Source of the DNA: Protula sp. h YS-2021
Lineage: Eukaryota; Annelida; Polychaeta; Sabellida; Serpulidae
Assembly: GCA_949752745.1 (NCBI GenBank)
Contig: OX457025.1
Span: 47,295,601-47,359,600 of the forward strand
Direction: 5' to 3'
Length of the DNA stretch: 64,000 nt
Under the pieces are notes generated by a model. It was not told the origin of the DNA, did not search any database, and saw only the letters and a list, made by a program, of their open reading frames with translations. The position numbers and the translations under genes were made by a program. Shown piece by piece: positions 59,001-64,000 of this stretch; position 1 is the stretch's first letter; every line of letters starts with the position of its first letter.

Positions 59001-62000
59001 TATGAAAATTATAGCAAAAATCATTCCGTACATCTTAAATTTGTGTGTGCGTCTCTTATGTCTCGACCCGCCCCCTCCCCCGCATGAAAAAAAAAATCAT
59101 CTGACTCGACATCGATCAGGGGAAAATTCACAATGCTAGCCTGGACAAACGTGCTCGGGATTATTGCCCGTCGTTTTGCCTGGTATATCGTTGGAAAACA
59201 TCACAGACCTTTAATAAAACAGTTACCCGCAGGTGATTAACGAGCGTCTTCTGTGTAAATCTTGCTAGATGTCGATGCTGGAGGAAGAGGTGACCAGCCT
59301 GAGGGAAGCAGGGGCTGGTGGCTTTTACCAAACCATGTCACTGCCGGAAGGCATGGCCGTCGCGAGCTCGGACGTCATTGCAAGCCTCAATGAACAGCTG
59401 GTTCAAGCCCTCCAGGTAAATTCAGATTATGTAGGTCCATGCAAAGGTACATGTTATATTTTTTTATTTTAAAACATACCTTCTCAGTAATACAATCGGT
59501 GTAAGGTGAGAGTTATTATGTGAAAGAAGCTGGGATTGCGAGCGTAATAATTGTTTTCTTTGCGGGGTTTTAGCCAACCTTTGCCTTTTTTTTTTTTGAC
59601 AGGTACGTAAAGAAATGGCGCTTTTAGTGGAAGCAACCTAGAATTGTTTATGAAAGTTTTTTTAGCGGGGGGGGGGGGGGGGGTGTGAGGTTGGAGTGGT
59701 GCGTCCGTCGTCTGTATGTGCGTATATACGTGTGTAAACTTTTAGTTAAAATGCTCTTCTCACTCAGTTTTAATCGATTTACCGTTTTGTACGTATGCTG
59801 TCTGGTTGGATTTCGCGTCAAAAAAAAAAAGTTGTTCAAGTGGCTCTATTTTGAAATGTTTAAGCCAATTTTCAGAAATGCTTAATCTCCCACAGTTTTG
59901 AGTGATTCCTTTCAAATTTTGTGCGAATATTTGCTAGGTGGTAGTCCTCGCCAAAATTGCCCAAATGGCGCCATTTTGAAACTTCTTGTTAGGCAAATTT
60001 AAAAATTCATCTGGCACAATTTTGATAGGATTCTTTTCGAACTTTAGTTTTTATTTATTTATTTATTTATTTTGTAGAAATGTTCACCAGATGGTCCTCT
60101 CGTGAAAAATTCCCTTTCTTTTTTTAGTTTTTTTGTTTATTCATTTATTTCTTATTATTTTTTTGGTAATTCTCTTAAAATTAGGCAAATAGCGCCATTT
60201 AATTTTTTTGTTAGCCAATTTTTAATATTTAACTCCTTTTTTTGTTTCATTCCTCTCTTCCCTCCTTTTTCTCCCTTCCCTGATCCCAGGCAGTTCTTAA
60301 GGAGAGTGGTAGTTTATTTGTTATCGGAAAAAAAACTTGCTAAACAGACGCATAAGAAATGTGGTATTCGTCCGACAGATCCTGTTCTATTAGTTTTTGG
60401 CCTTGTGGGCTTCTACCGAATCTTAATCTAGTCAAAATTAGTTAGTTTCTCCTTTCACCTTTGCAAAGGTTTCGCTTTGACGGCTGGGGATAATATCCAC
60501 GGACATTCTTGTTAGAATATAAAATTTAGCTTTGATTGAAATTTAAAAATGTAAATCTTAGAAGTGTGAAAAAAATGTGATGAAAGTGGCAGCGGTATGA
60601 CACTTTGCAAACCGACTTCAGCGTCGATTTCATAGGTCACTCGAGCTGCACGGGGATCGTGTCTCTGCCTTAGCATCGATTTCATAGGCCACTCGAGCTA
60701 TACGGGGATTGTGTCTGTTTGAGCTTGTTGTTGCATTTACCTGTTAAAACTTTTGGTTTTAATGTAACATGTTTTATACGTTTTTAAGTGTATATACCTC
60801 TTATAGAAAAAGCGATGTGCCGTGCTTGTTATGACTTGCGTGGGTGTTGTCATCCAGCATGAATTTATCATTAAGTTATAATGGCTAGTAATACATCTTC
60901 TATTTCAGTTGTTAATCTTCCTAAAATATATCCAGTCGGACCCGCGTAATATGAAGTCCACGGGACCGAGCAAAATACTTCATATTACATATAATTTGAG
61001 CTTAGTAGAAATGTGATATGTATATTCCTTGCTAAAAACTGAATGGTTTGCTTGCTTGGCAGGAAGTGGTTTTGAAAGAAAATATGATTGAAAAGATGGA
61101 AAGGGCTTTGGACAGCTATAGGCGGAAGTATGCTGTCGTGCGACACCAGCAGGGACTGCTCTATAAAGATTATATATCTGAGAAAAAGGTGAGTGAGATG
61201 TCTTTTTCCACATATACAACTATCGGTATTTGGTTACTCGATCTGTTTTCATATGACTAAGACAATAGAAGTGGGATACCAGAAAAAAAATAGTCTTGTT
61301 TTTTGTCCCAATTCAAACGAAAGATTAGACCCGGCCGCGGCCGATTTCTTTTCAGTCCATATGCCCTTTGGCTATAAACATAGTCGTCTGTATGTCCGTC
61401 CGTCCGTAGACTTTGATTTACTGCTACCGTCCTTTCAGTTTTTATCGAATCGCAGTGAAGTTTTGTGGAAATATGGCCCACTTAGGGGAAAAGATGCAAA
61501 TTATCATGTTTTTCAAGTCGCCAATTTTCGCTTTCGCCAATATCACGACCCGATGACCACCTTCGCGAAAAAAGCTATGTCCTACAAACTTTATTAAATT
61601 TGCTGGAAATTTTGCATGAATTTAGTCTGGGTCAAGGAAAAAAAGCTGTTTTTTTTATATTTTATTTTCGGCAGTTTGACAAAGTTGGCCAAATTTTCGC
61701 CAAAAATATATTCTTTTCTATATCTTTTGCATTTTCTATGGATTTTTAACACTACGGTAGTGTCTTCAGTGTACCTGATTAGCCCCCAACCTACATTTCT
61801 GGTCCGATTGTTTTAAAATCTGAATAAATGAATAATCCTCCACACAGCTTGCATAATTTGGTGATTTGGCCAAAATTGGCCAAAATATTGGTAAAATTGC
61901 AGAAAAATTACAATGTGCTCCCATTTCACCGTTTTTCATCATTCATAATGTCTGGTGAACAGATTGGTGAAATTGGGAGCGCGTTCAGCTTCGGTGCAAC

Positions 62001-62374
62001 AGGTCGCTTCCCACAGAAGCACTGGTTTGTTTGTTGCATGTGAAGCAAGATGTGAGTTCAGATATCGTTGTAGGCGTATTTTTCATTGTTTGTCTTCGTA
62101 GGTTTTATAATTCCTCCGCTAACAATTTTTTTATAATTTTAGGTTTTATAATTCCTCCGGCGGCAATTTTCGAGGTGTTTGGTAAGTGCAGTGTTTACCG
62201 CTCTAAAGACAGCTCTGGATCAACGCCTTGCGACAATCCTGATTATTTTCACTACCAGAGTGCTTACATTTTTTTTTGCAGAAATGGGAAGAGGGGCACA
62301 AAGATTTGGAAAACACTGTAAAACAGCTACAAGGGAAGCAAGACGAAGACGGCGTTCAGCTACAGGAGTACAGT
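28168..62374 (+). CDS. CEP290: CEP290, centrosomal/ciliary transition-zone protein, N-terminal 866 codons in 18 exons (3' part beyond window)
   Basis: CEP290 is a long coiled-coil protein of the ciliary transition zone, where it joins microtubules to membrane and gates protein entry; it also sits at centriolar satellites. The 18 exons below join without a frame break into 866 codons, collinear with roughly residues 1-860 of the about 2,480-residue human protein. Predicted composition is coiled coil throughout (Glu, Lys, Leu, Gln-rich heptads). Best-conserved blocks are 'KVEEWK' (exon 7), 'RLGLDPLEPMDLTEYR' (exon 11), 'KAQVDNLTGHNEELR' (exon 15) and 'VVRHQQGLLYK' (exon 17). The start ATG has A at -3 and G at +4. 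Introns are phase 0 except after exons 2, 8 and 13 (phase 1). All follow GT-AG except intron 13 (GC-AG). No later exon was found in 62375-64000. Confidence 0.95.
28267..29444. other. CEP290 intron 1
   Basis: 1178 bp. At about 28780-29045 it holds a copy of the 'cctacatttctggttcgatt'/'ggtcgtaaatctgccaaaat' dispersed family. No other gene is seen. Confidence 0.7.
29445..29598 (+). CDS. CEP290: CEP290 coding exon 2 (residues 34-85)
   Basis: Reads 'KWRKLFDVTQALMIMKATQ', like human 'HLFRITQSLMKMKAQE'. The acceptor is TATCAG, the donor is GTACTT and the exit is phase 1. It corresponds to what I recall as two human exons. Confidence 0.9.
30008..30072 (+). CDS. CEP290: CEP290 coding exon 3 (residues 85-106)
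   Basis: 22 codons of coiled coil, 'QDIEELKRELEILKRENKEL'. The acceptor is GATTAG, which lacks a strong pyrimidine tract. The donor is GTATAT. The frame joins exons 2 and 4 exactly. Confidence 0.82.
30120..30735. repeat. 62-bp minisatellite in CEP290 intron 3, about nine copies
   Basis: Units contain 'aatgaggtaacgcggcatct', 'taatgaagtaactcgatatc' and 'ggtaaccc(t/g)g(c/g)gcac(g/a)tt'. The 5' copies are diverged and the central ones nearly identical. The array ends about 55 bp before exon 4. Confidence 0.93.
30789..30947 (+). CDS. CEP290: CEP290 coding exon 4 (residues 107-159)
   Basis: Reads 'DMRHLRDELFELENQLERK', matching human 'DTRFLRNEICQLEKQLEQK'. The acceptor is TTGTAG, the donor is GTGGGT, phase 0. 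Confidence 0.9.
31219..31425 (+). CDS. CEP290: CEP290 coding exon 5 (residues 160-228)
   Basis: Contains 'DIRDYQRQLESQRETLLVRR', almost the same as human 'DIIDYQKQIDSQKETLLSRR'. The acceptor is TTGTAG, the donor is GTATCG. The region before it is somewhat shorter than in human. Confidence 0.95.
31426..32144. other. CEP290 intron 5, no feature seen
   Basis: 719 bp of ordinary AT-rich intron ending in a T-rich tract before exon 6. Confidence 0.6.
32145..32258 (+). CDS. CEP290: CEP290 coding exon 6 (residues 229-266)
   Basis: 38 codons of coiled coil ending 'EEIEKTTEDYMKLK', matching human 'QEMEKMTDEYNRMK'. The acceptor is a strong TTTTCTATTACAG. The donor is GTATTT. Confidence 0.92.
32259..32871. 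other. CEP290 intron 6, no feature seen
   Basis: 613 bp without repeat or gene. Confidence 0.6.
32872..33030 (+). CDS. CEP290: CEP290 coding exon 7 (residues 267-319)
   Basis: Contains 'GLRRENDMLRDQI' and ends 'VQVDHKVEEWK', matching human 'VAVNAKVEEWK'. The acceptor is TTTTTTACAG, the donor is GTATAG. Confidence 0.95.
33155..33269. repeat. Hairpin head and (GTTA)n microsatellite
   Basis: 33162-33173 and 33177-33188 form a perfect 12-bp stem (CCCAGCTTACGT) with a 3-base loop. About 60 bp of GTTA repeats follow at 33208-33269. This resembles the hairpin plus short-repeat heads seen elsewhere (33929). Confidence 0.85.
33285..33925. repeat. 145-bp tandem repeat, four to five copies
   Basis: The unit contains 'catctcctcctacaattttg', 'gatgtcatttatttttggt', 'cgtgcatacggcttgtgc' and 'gtcgatcgggtgatttttg'. 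Confidence 0.9.
33929..35010. repeat. Hairpin, (GTCC)n and about 330-bp tandem repeat, three copies
   Basis: The segment starts with an inverted repeat AGCCCAGTTGGCT / AGCCAACAGGGCT and a GTCC microsatellite. Three copies of a unit follow, with 'aaagtggaatatctttttta', 'cgattttattgccaatttgg', 'cctatctagtccctcatttt' and 'ctgagcttcaaagtttgca'. Copies are about 90 percent alike. Confidence 0.9.
35127..39642. repeat. 114-bp satellite with 912-bp (8-monomer) higher-order repeat
   Basis: About 40 head-to-tail copies of a 114-bp unit ('gggcgataatagggaatatt', 'aagaaagttgtaattttcgc', 'gcaggaatcaattctatgac', 'ccgaaaatatgataaatgtg'). Variant monomers recur every eighth unit. The same variant starts fall at 36039, 36951, 37863 and 38775, exactly 912 bp apart, with an older, more diverged block from 35127. 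Because 114 is divisible by 3, long open frames (up to 296 codons) persist on both strands; these are artefacts. The array sits wholly in CEP290 intron 7. Confidence 0.97.
39643..39870. repeat. About 50-bp degenerate tandem repeat
   Basis: Four to five units of 'aataaacatgcgcactggtc' followed by 'gaaatgagagccgcgcatc'. It directly follows the 114-bp array. Confidence 0.8.
39871..41034. other. Rest of CEP290 intron 7
   Basis: Contains a G run (40144-40155) after 'ttattccccacag', then 'gtcggtctgacggtctgtca', resembling the heads of other dispersed repeats here, and T-rich runs near 40432-40470. No gene is seen. Confidence 0.55.
41035..41275 (+). CDS. CEP290: CEP290 coding exon 8 (residues 320-400)
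   Basis: Reads 'SILADKDSKILDLQDQCRQL' and 'LEERDKQIETLKRRLDEA', matching human 'LILSSKDDEIIEYQQML' and 'IQERDSQIKMLTEQVEQ'. The acceptor is CTTAG, the donor is GTGAGT, exit phase 1. The intron before it is 8 kb. Confidence 0.93.
41340..42120. repeat. Dispersed/tandem GGCGATCCGCCAAAAATTGG family in intron 8
   Basis: Several diverged units like those at 10960-12560, with 'catttttcgatagccaatct' and 'gatcggattgccttcaaatt'. T-rich runs lie at 41391-41426. Confidence 0.75.
42325..42332. repeat. Left target-site duplication (AATTGACC) of the fold-back element
   Basis: Eight bases repeated directly at 43962-43969. Confidence 0.7.
42333..43961. mobile_element. 1.6-kb fold-back transposon with 290-bp terminal inverted repeats
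   Basis: 42333-42622 and 43674-43961 are inverted copies beginning GG..TTTGGACAACTCGGCACC. Each contains several subterminal copies of ACTCGGCACCA. The element is bracketed by an 8-bp direct repeat. The interior has a second, nested set of inverted motifs (CCAACTCGCCAT near 42850-42930 and ATGGCGAGTTGG near 43588-43650) and no credible gene. An 8-bp duplication occurs in hAT, P and a few other superfamilies, but the ends do not let me choose. Confidence 0.8.
43962..43969. repeat. Right target-site duplication (AATTGACC) of the fold-back element
   Basis: Matches 42325-42332. Confidence 0.7.
44184..44284 (+). CDS. CEP290: CEP290 coding exon 9 (residues 400-433)
   Basis: Reads 'KIAHLQSTLKLHEGQLKDAE', matching human 'MKIQSTLDILKEKTKEAE'. 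The acceptor is TTCCGCAG, the donor is GTGATT, entry phase 1. Confidence 0.9.
44285..45000. other. First part of CEP290 intron 9
   Basis: No gene or clear repeat is seen up to about 44745. From 'cagcccagttagcagcgatt' on, the GC content rises into the retroelement remnant. Confidence 0.5.
45001..46563 (+). pseudogene. DIRS/gypsy-type reverse transcriptase-RNase H remnant
   Basis: Pieces in order: 'AICYLDDFFITAEMYKDAMK' around 45627-45675, carrying the YLDD polymerase box; 'ERELQSLLGKVSWVACVIHV' around 45884-45945, a polymerase-RNase H connection motif; 'REHINIKELVSIFLVIIKQW' in 46158-46217; and 'NIKLTAFYISSRVNMLADAI' in 46355-46420, the RNase H end with its AD-x-ISR signature. Stops and at least one frameshift (between 46270 and 46290) break it. 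No terminal repeats or recombinase were found. RNase H of this type occurs in DIRS/Ngaro and Ty3/gypsy elements. Confidence 0.65.
46775..46846 (+). CDS. CEP290: CEP290 coding exon 10 (residues 434-457)
   Basis: 'AESDARDKDKELNEALERVR' is nearly identical to human 'AEADAREKDKELVEALKRLK'. The acceptor is AATGCAG, the donor is GTAAGT. Confidence 0.95.
46847..48257. other. CEP290 intron 10, no feature seen
   Basis: 1.4 kb of AT-rich intron. Open frames such as 48014-48289 merely run into exon 11. Confidence 0.55.
48258..48521 (+). CDS. CEP290: CEP290 coding exon 11 (residues 458-545)
   Basis: Starts DIYGLPEAVIEIKQLKQEI (human GVYGLEDAVVEIKNCKNQI) and continues with 'RDRTIEELTSHINK' and 'RLGLDPLEPMDLTEYR'. 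The acceptor is GTGACAG, the donor is GTAGTA. Confidence 0.96.
48835..50560. repeat. Dispersed 'TTGGCGATTCGCCAAAAATTGGC' family block in intron 11
   Basis: Starts with a TTAGCCCAAG head and 'gtctgtccgtcagtcc', then has many diverged units of 'acctggctgttactttttt', 'cgattcgccaaaaattggc' and 'gaaatattggcgaaaaacca'. A TCTG/TC microsatellite interrupts it at 49527-49628. Confidence 0.75.
49527..49628. repeat. (TCTG)n(TC)n microsatellite
   Basis: About 50 bp of TCTG/GTCT followed by about 50 bp of TC. Open frames with Arg-Glu or Asp-Arg-Gln runs here are artefacts. Confidence 0.97.
51611..51823 (+). CDS. CEP290: CEP290 coding exon 12 (residues 546-616)
   Basis: 'IEQLEEERIELKQTIRKLAQ' matches human 'IESLEEERLDLKKKIRQMAQ', followed by 'GLEAEDLEKI' (human GLTTEDLNLT). 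The acceptor is AATTTACAG, the donor is GTAGGT. Confidence 0.95.
52063..53720 (-). pseudogene. CR1/L2/Jockey-group LINE reverse transcriptase, 5'-truncated and broken
   Basis: Minus-strand pieces in order: 'LDAVPTSLLKECSNEIVPAL' and 'GYFPLKYKSAVVKPLLKKP' (53708-53511); 'SDSVDYNLLLRRLKATHKIS' and 'GLPQGSILVP' (53318-53085); a degenerate 'HAGDT' at the YADD site with 'NCDKTEFLVLASK' (53075-52794); and the terminal 'YGSRAFSTTAPKLWNDLQTE' (52457-52224). It ends in a (CAT/ATG)n tail at 52065-52086, the microsatellite 3' end usual for this group. Frameshifts and the damaged YADD box show it is dead. It lies antisense in CEP290 intron 12. Confidence 0.85.
53721..54010. repeat. Dispersed repeat, copy A
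   Basis: Contains 'atttggttgtgtttgatcgc' and 'caaccagaacaccacattct', similar to 56035-56300. Confidence 0.45.
54130..54610. repeat. Dispersed 'TTGGCAATTCGCCAAAATTGG' family in intron 12
   Basis: Three diverged units with 'agctggctattacttttttg', 'gattcgccaaaaattggcg' and 'aaatattggcgaaaa', as at 48835-50560. Confidence 0.7.
54611..55446. other. Rest of CEP290 intron 12
   Basis: Contains AT-rich short repeats near 55040-55085 and a C run at 55224-55235. No gene is seen. Confidence 0.5.
55447..55606 (+). CDS. CEP290: CEP290 coding exon 13 (residues 617-670)
   Basis: Contains 'EENKGLADGLKELREAMRRQ', matching human 'EENKQLEEGMKEILQAIKEM'. The acceptor is TCTCTCCAG. The exon must end after CAA G with donor GCAAGT: using the nearby GTGACA instead would bring in a stop in exon 14. 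Exit phase 1. Confidence 0.92.
55607..55612 (+). promoter_or_regulatory. CEP290: Non-canonical GC splice donor (GCAAGT) of CEP290 intron 13
   Basis: AG|GCAAGT is the typical context of a GC-AG intron. Only this site restores the conserved frame 'D-GGKGVAATIE' across the junction. Confidence 0.82.
55613..57166. other. CEP290 intron 13
   Basis: Holds a G run (55677-55689), an (AAT)n microsatellite at 55968-56022, dispersed-repeat copy B at 56035-56300 and a palindromic AAT/ATT tract at 56815-56880. No gene is seen. Confidence 0.6.
55968..56022. repeat. (AAT)n microsatellite
   Basis: About 18 AAT units. Confidence 0.95.
57167..57225 (+). CDS. CEP290: CEP290 coding exon 14 (residues 670-689)
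   Basis: Reads 'GGKGVAATIECPTLDKMLQ' after the split codon, matching human 'VKGGETSLIIPSLERLVN'. The acceptor is TTTTCAG, the donor is GTATGT. Confidence 0.88.
57450..58450. repeat. Dispersed 'TTGGCGATT..CCAAAAATTGGC' family in intron 14
   Basis: About seven diverged units with 'gccaaatatcggaaatagtg', 'ggcgaaaaaccattttctta' and 'taactgacgccagg'. Confidence 0.7.
58640..58804 (+). CDS. CEP290: CEP290 coding exon 15 (residues 690-744)
   Basis: Contains 'LYMKAQVDNLTGHNEELRKE', near-identical to human 'LHLKAQVDQLTGRNEELRQE'. The acceptor is GCTATAG, the donor is GTGATG. Confidence 0.97.
59269..59415 (+). CDS. CEP290: CEP290 coding exon 16 (residues 745-793)
   Basis: Contains 'MLEEEVTSLREA' and 'MSLPEGMAVASSDVIASLNE', matching human 'HLEKETSLLRQS' and 'IDLPDGIAPSSASIINSQNE'. 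The acceptor is CTTGCTAG, the donor is GTAAAT. Confidence 0.95.
59416..61062. other. CEP290 intron 16
   Basis: Holds a G run (59668-59683), the gap-family repeat at about 59840-60230, a (TTTA)n tract at 60048-60074 and a two-copy 55-bp direct repeat at 60618-60718 ('atttcatagg(t/c)cactcga'). Confidence 0.65.
61063..61188 (+). CDS. CEP290: CEP290 coding exon 17 (residues 794-835)
   Basis: Contains 'KYAVVRHQQGLLYKDYISEK', near-identical to human 'KFAVIRHQQSLLYKEYLSEK'. The acceptor is TTGGCAG, the donor is GTGAGT. Confidence 0.97.
61355..61930. repeat. Dispersed repeat with GTCC head in intron 17
   Basis: Starts 'ctttggctataaacatagtc' with 'gtatgtccgtccgtccgta', followed by 'cagtttttatcgaatcgcag' and later 'ccaaaattggccaaaatatt'. 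Same architecture as 33929 and 48835. Confidence 0.6.
62282..62374 (+). CDS. CEP290: CEP290 coding exon 18 (residues 836-866)
   Basis: Reads 'KWEEGHKDLENTVKQLQGKQ' and ends 'VQLQEYS', matching human 'TWKTESKTIKEEKRKLEDQV' and 'IKVKEYN'. The acceptor is a long T tract then GCAG, the donor is GTGAGT. It is the last exon visible. Confidence 0.88.
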
Positions 62375-62379
62375 GTGAG

Positions 62380-62560
62380 TACTATGAACCTTAGTGAACC
62401 GAATCCGCGACTATGAACGTTAGTGAACCGAGTCCGCGACTATGAACCTTAGTGAACCGAATCCGCGACTATGAACCTTAGTGAACCGAATCCGCGACTA
62501 TGAACCTTAGTGAACCGAATCCGCGACTATGAACCTTAGTGAACCGAATCCGCGACACCC
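62380..62560. repeat. 29-bp minisatellite, six copies, directly after exon 18
   Basis: The unit is CTATGAACCTTAG plus TGAACCGAATCCGCGA. Copies are nearly identical. It begins within 10 bases of the exon 18 donor. Confidence 0.95.
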
Positions 62561-64000
62561 ATTGTGGCGACATTTGGTTTGGTTAGAGTCGTCTATGAAC
62601 TATGAAACCTTAATATCTATCTTCTCCTGCAGTTATAATCGTCCCGTTTTTAACACTACCGTCTGTAGAACGATGGGTTAAACCGATCCTTTAAAGTACG
62701 TTGGTATGTGGGCCTGTTGTCGAAAAATCTGATCTCCTGCTACGTTTTATAGCCTAAGTATTTTGTTTGAAGGGTAGCGGACATTAGTTCCTACCTGGCT
62801 ATTATTTTTTTGCTGAGGAATTCTCCAAAAATTGGCTAAAATATTGGCTATTAACCTTTTTTTTGAACGTATCTCCTAGGAATTTCATGGGAACGTCCTA
62901 AAATGTTGATAAAAAGTGTGGGCATACGTGTCCACCCCCATCCTACTTCTGTGGCAATTCGCCAAAAAGTGGCGGGAATATTTGCGAAAAAAGAGTGTTT
63001 TAAAATCTCATCAACGGTCAGGGAAATAACGATACTTTCTTAAAATTGTAATAAAAGGTACCCGGCTATTACTGTCATTATTTTTTTTTGTGATTGGCGG
63101 AAATAATGGCGGAAAAAAAAATCAGTAAAATTAGAACTGACTAAATGGAGAGATCCTTACTGTGTTGAATGTTGATTATAGATAACTATCATAAGGACTT
63201 ACCTGGCTGTTACTTTTTTTCGTAAACAATTTCTTACCTAGATCTTAACTAACGCTAGGGATACAAAGATACATCCTCATCATCTTAAAATTTTGAGTAA
63301 GGGAAAGCGGACAATAGTACCTGCCTAACTTTTGTTTTGTTTTGTTATTTTTATTGCCCCAGCAACTGATGATAAGCCAATAATGATTTACTGTCTAGAA
63401 ATTTGGTCAACGATAATAATTACATGTACAAATCCTGACATTAGCGAACTGAACCATTGTACATGGACAGTCTTGTTAATAAAAATGCTTCCCATGTAAA
63501 CAGCATTGTTGCTCTGTATTGCTTTATATCGAAGCAAAATTGCCGATATCTGTTCTGGAACAGTTATGTTTATCGCATTTAGAGTTTCACTCCCTGTTTG
63601 GTTTTTAGCCCGCGTAGCCTTTGACCACATGCAGAATACCCGTTGTGCTGCCTCTCCCGCCTGTCCCATAGTTAACTTCGCTTAAACGCTACTTCCCCTT
63701 CAACTTTCAAGTTTTTTGAAAGTTTGGCCCACTTTTGGAGAAGCAGATTATTTTAGGTAGCCGATTCGCCAGTTATCGCCATTTTGCAGCCACATCTCTC
63801 ACCAATTTGAAGCAGAGATCTGGTTTAAATAAGTATTTTAGTTAATTTCTCAGTGTAGCAAATTTTTCAACATCAAAATTTTTCGTACGGGTTCTTTTTG
63901 TCGCGAATTCGTTAACGTTAGTGTTCCTTTGCTTACTTTTGTCGAGAAGTTAACATGCATACTCCATGCAAAGGAAAGTAATAACCTGCCAGGTACTGTT
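62561..64000. repeat. CEP290 intron 18 (partial) with dispersed-repeat units
   Basis: 62690-63330 carries diverged units of the 'acctggctattattttttt' / 'gattggcggaaataatggcg' family. The sequence 'tagcccgcgtagcctttgac' lies at 63607. No further CEP290 exon is recognised before the window ends. Confidence 0.6.

Noticed and set aside
62375..64000. A further CEP290 exon or gene end in the last 1.6 kb
   Set aside because: No open segment with flanking AG/GT matches the next coiled-coil region, so the gene is taken to continue beyond the window.

Overview
This window is nuclear DNA from an animal. The main evidence is a long gene of many small exons with GT-AG introns on the + strand, whose 18 exons spell out the first third of the ciliary protein CEP290. 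The introns are large (up to 8 kb) and full of tandem repeats, dispersed repeats and dead transposons, as in many marine invertebrates (molluscs and similar groups). The phylum cannot be fixed from this sequence alone.

Layout. Bases 1-3800 hold a small pogo-like MITE and several tandem arrays. Bases 3804-10530 are a complete mobile element of 6.7 kb. It has a 6-bp target duplication (CAAAGA), AG...CT ends, and huge, near-identical inverted arms of about 2.3-2.45 kb. The arms enclose two convergent genes: a C2H2 zinc-finger protein with an acidic tail, and a protein with a PC4/Sub1-type single-stranded-DNA-binding domain. Ends, duplication length and long terminal repeats point to a Polinton/Maverick-type integration system, but no integrase, polymerase or capsid gene is present. 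This is the most interesting object in the window. From 10.5 to 28 kb there is no intact gene. The stretch holds a 155-bp tandem array, fragments of a MULE-like transposase and a Crypton-type tyrosine recombinase, AT-rich and microsatellite DNA, a decayed strand-asymmetric segment, a three-copy dispersed repeat, a 58-bp minisatellite and the tail of a LINE reverse transcriptase.

From 28.1 kb to beyond the right edge lies CEP290. Eighteen coding exons (28168-62374, 2598 nt, 866 codons) are collinear with the N-terminal third of vertebrate CEP290, and the rest must lie to the right. One intron starts with GC instead of GT. Intron 7 contains a 4.5-kb array of 114-bp monomers in a 912-bp (8-mer) higher-order repeat. 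Intron 8 contains a second fold-back element (42333-43961, 8-bp target duplication). Intron 9 holds a broken DIRS/gypsy-type reverse transcriptase-RNase H, and intron 12 a broken CR1/L2-like LINE.

The only genes that look functional are CEP290 (a host ciliary transition-zone protein) and the two element genes. The element genes are probably co-expressed from matching inward-facing promoters at the inner ends of the inverted arms.
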